Source: Alistipes sp. (lineage in GTDB: Bacteria; Bacteroidota; Bacteroidia; Bacteroidales; Rikenellaceae). From it: a stretch of 6,382 nt of DNA. Both the position numbers and the translations under genes were made by a program. Position 1 is the stretch's first letter; each line of letters begins with the position of its first letter. Location of the stretch: contig JAFNUH010000337.1 of the NCBI GenBank assembly GCA_017384185.1, positions 1-6,382 of the forward strand, given 5' to 3'. The notes beneath the pieces are model-generated. The model made no database searches, was not told the DNA's origin, and was given only the letters and a program-made list of their open reading frames with translations. Below are positions 5,856 through 6,382 of the stretch, piece by piece.

Positions 5856-6382
5856 ATGAAGTGGTTGTTAAAGTTTTTTATGAAGCGAAGTAATTGGAGT
5901 ATCCCTTACCTGATATTCCTCATTATCTTCGTGGTGTTGCCCCTGGCGCTGATTTTCCTCTATGCCTTTCAGGATGCCGATGGTAACTTTACGATGGCTA
6001 ACTTTGCTAAGTTTATCTCCAGCCCCGAGGCGGCTAATACCTTCGTCTATTCGATAGGTGTGGCGATTGTTACCACGGTGCTCTGCATCATCCTGGGCTA
6101 TCCTGCGGCGTATATTCTGAGCAATGCCGAGCTGTGTCGCTCGAAGGTTATGGTGGTGTTGTTCATCCTGCCGATGTGGATTAATATCCTGGTGCGTACA
6201 CTGGCTACGGTGGCTCTGTTTGACTTCCTGCATTTCCCGCTGGGTGAGGGGGCGTTGATATTTGGTATGGTCTATAACTTCCTGCCATTTATGATTTACC
6301 CCATTTACAACGTTATGCAGAAGATGGACCACAGCTACATCGAGGCGGCGCAGGACTTGGGTGCTAACCCGATGACGGTCTT
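5856..6382 (+). CDS. potB: Spermidine/putrescine ABC transporter permease PotB (3' end outside the window)
   Basis: This is one of two inner-membrane permease subunits of the polyamine importer. I translated 175 residues from the ATG at 5856 to the right edge without a stop; family members are about 270-285 residues, so roughly 100 are missing. Hydrophobic segments lie at about 16-37, 63-88, 98-121 and 131-153. The stretch FGMVYNFLPFMIYPIYNVM (136-154) closely resembles the matching part of E. coli PotB. EAAQDLGANPMTV (163-175) is the start of the EAA loop that contacts the ATPase. The segment between the third and fourth helices appears shorter than in E. coli PotB. A second ATG at 5880 (Met9) could be the true start and would still leave a basic residue pair before the first helix. 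The gene follows potA by 21 bases; potC and potD are expected next. Confidence 0.94.
   Translation, partial: MKWLLKFFMKRSNWSIPYLIFLIIFVVLPLALIFLYAFQDADGNFTMANFAKFISSPEAANTFVYSIGVAIVTTVLCIILGYPAAYILSNAELCRSKVMVVLFILPMWINILVRTLATVALFDFLHFPLGEGALIFGMVYNFLPFMIYPIYNVMQKMDHSYIEAAQDLGANPMTV

Noticed and set aside
5868..6332. Antisense open frame of 154 codons opposite potB
   Set aside because: potB has clear membrane helices and the EAA motif on the plus strand. The antisense product is a His/Gln-rich low-complexity sequence expected as a shadow of membrane-protein codons.

Overview
The window looks like chromosomal DNA from a member of the Bacteroidota, probably the order Bacteroidales. The evidence is two promoter-like sequences of the Bacteroides type (a TAnnTTTG -7 box with a TTG-containing -33 box), start codons without clear Shine-Dalgarno sequences, and AT-rich spacers between genes of moderate GC content. 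The genus cannot be fixed from the sequence alone.

The layout is two divergent transcription units around a 401-base intergenic region (2867-3267). To the left, on the minus strand, lies a tight two-gene unit. It starts with a 589-residue exported protein that joins a YVTN-type beta-propeller to a di-heme cytochrome c peroxidase/MauG-like module. Three bases after its stop begins a chorismatase of the FkbO/Hyg5/XanB2 family, which runs off the left edge almost complete. This second gene fills the whole of 1-1093.

To the right, on the plus strand, lies a polyamine-transport unit: an outer-membrane beta-barrel protein with a signal peptide, then potA (an ATPase with an enlarged C-terminal region), then potB (a permease cut by the right edge). 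potC and potD would be expected beyond the window. The barrel gene lies 38 bases before potA with no visible terminator between them, so it may supply an outer-membrane entry path for the substrate of the Pot transporter.

The intergenic region carries a candidate promoter for each direction. A 16-bp hairpin followed by a T-run sits at the predicted 5' end of the plus-strand transcript and resembles an attenuator. A 20-bp imperfect palindrome lies just upstream of the propeller-cytochrome gene. The least ordinary items are the chorismatase paired with a di-heme protein, the leader hairpin, and the barrel gene at the head of a pot operon. No mobile element, CRISPR array, tRNA or rRNA was seen.
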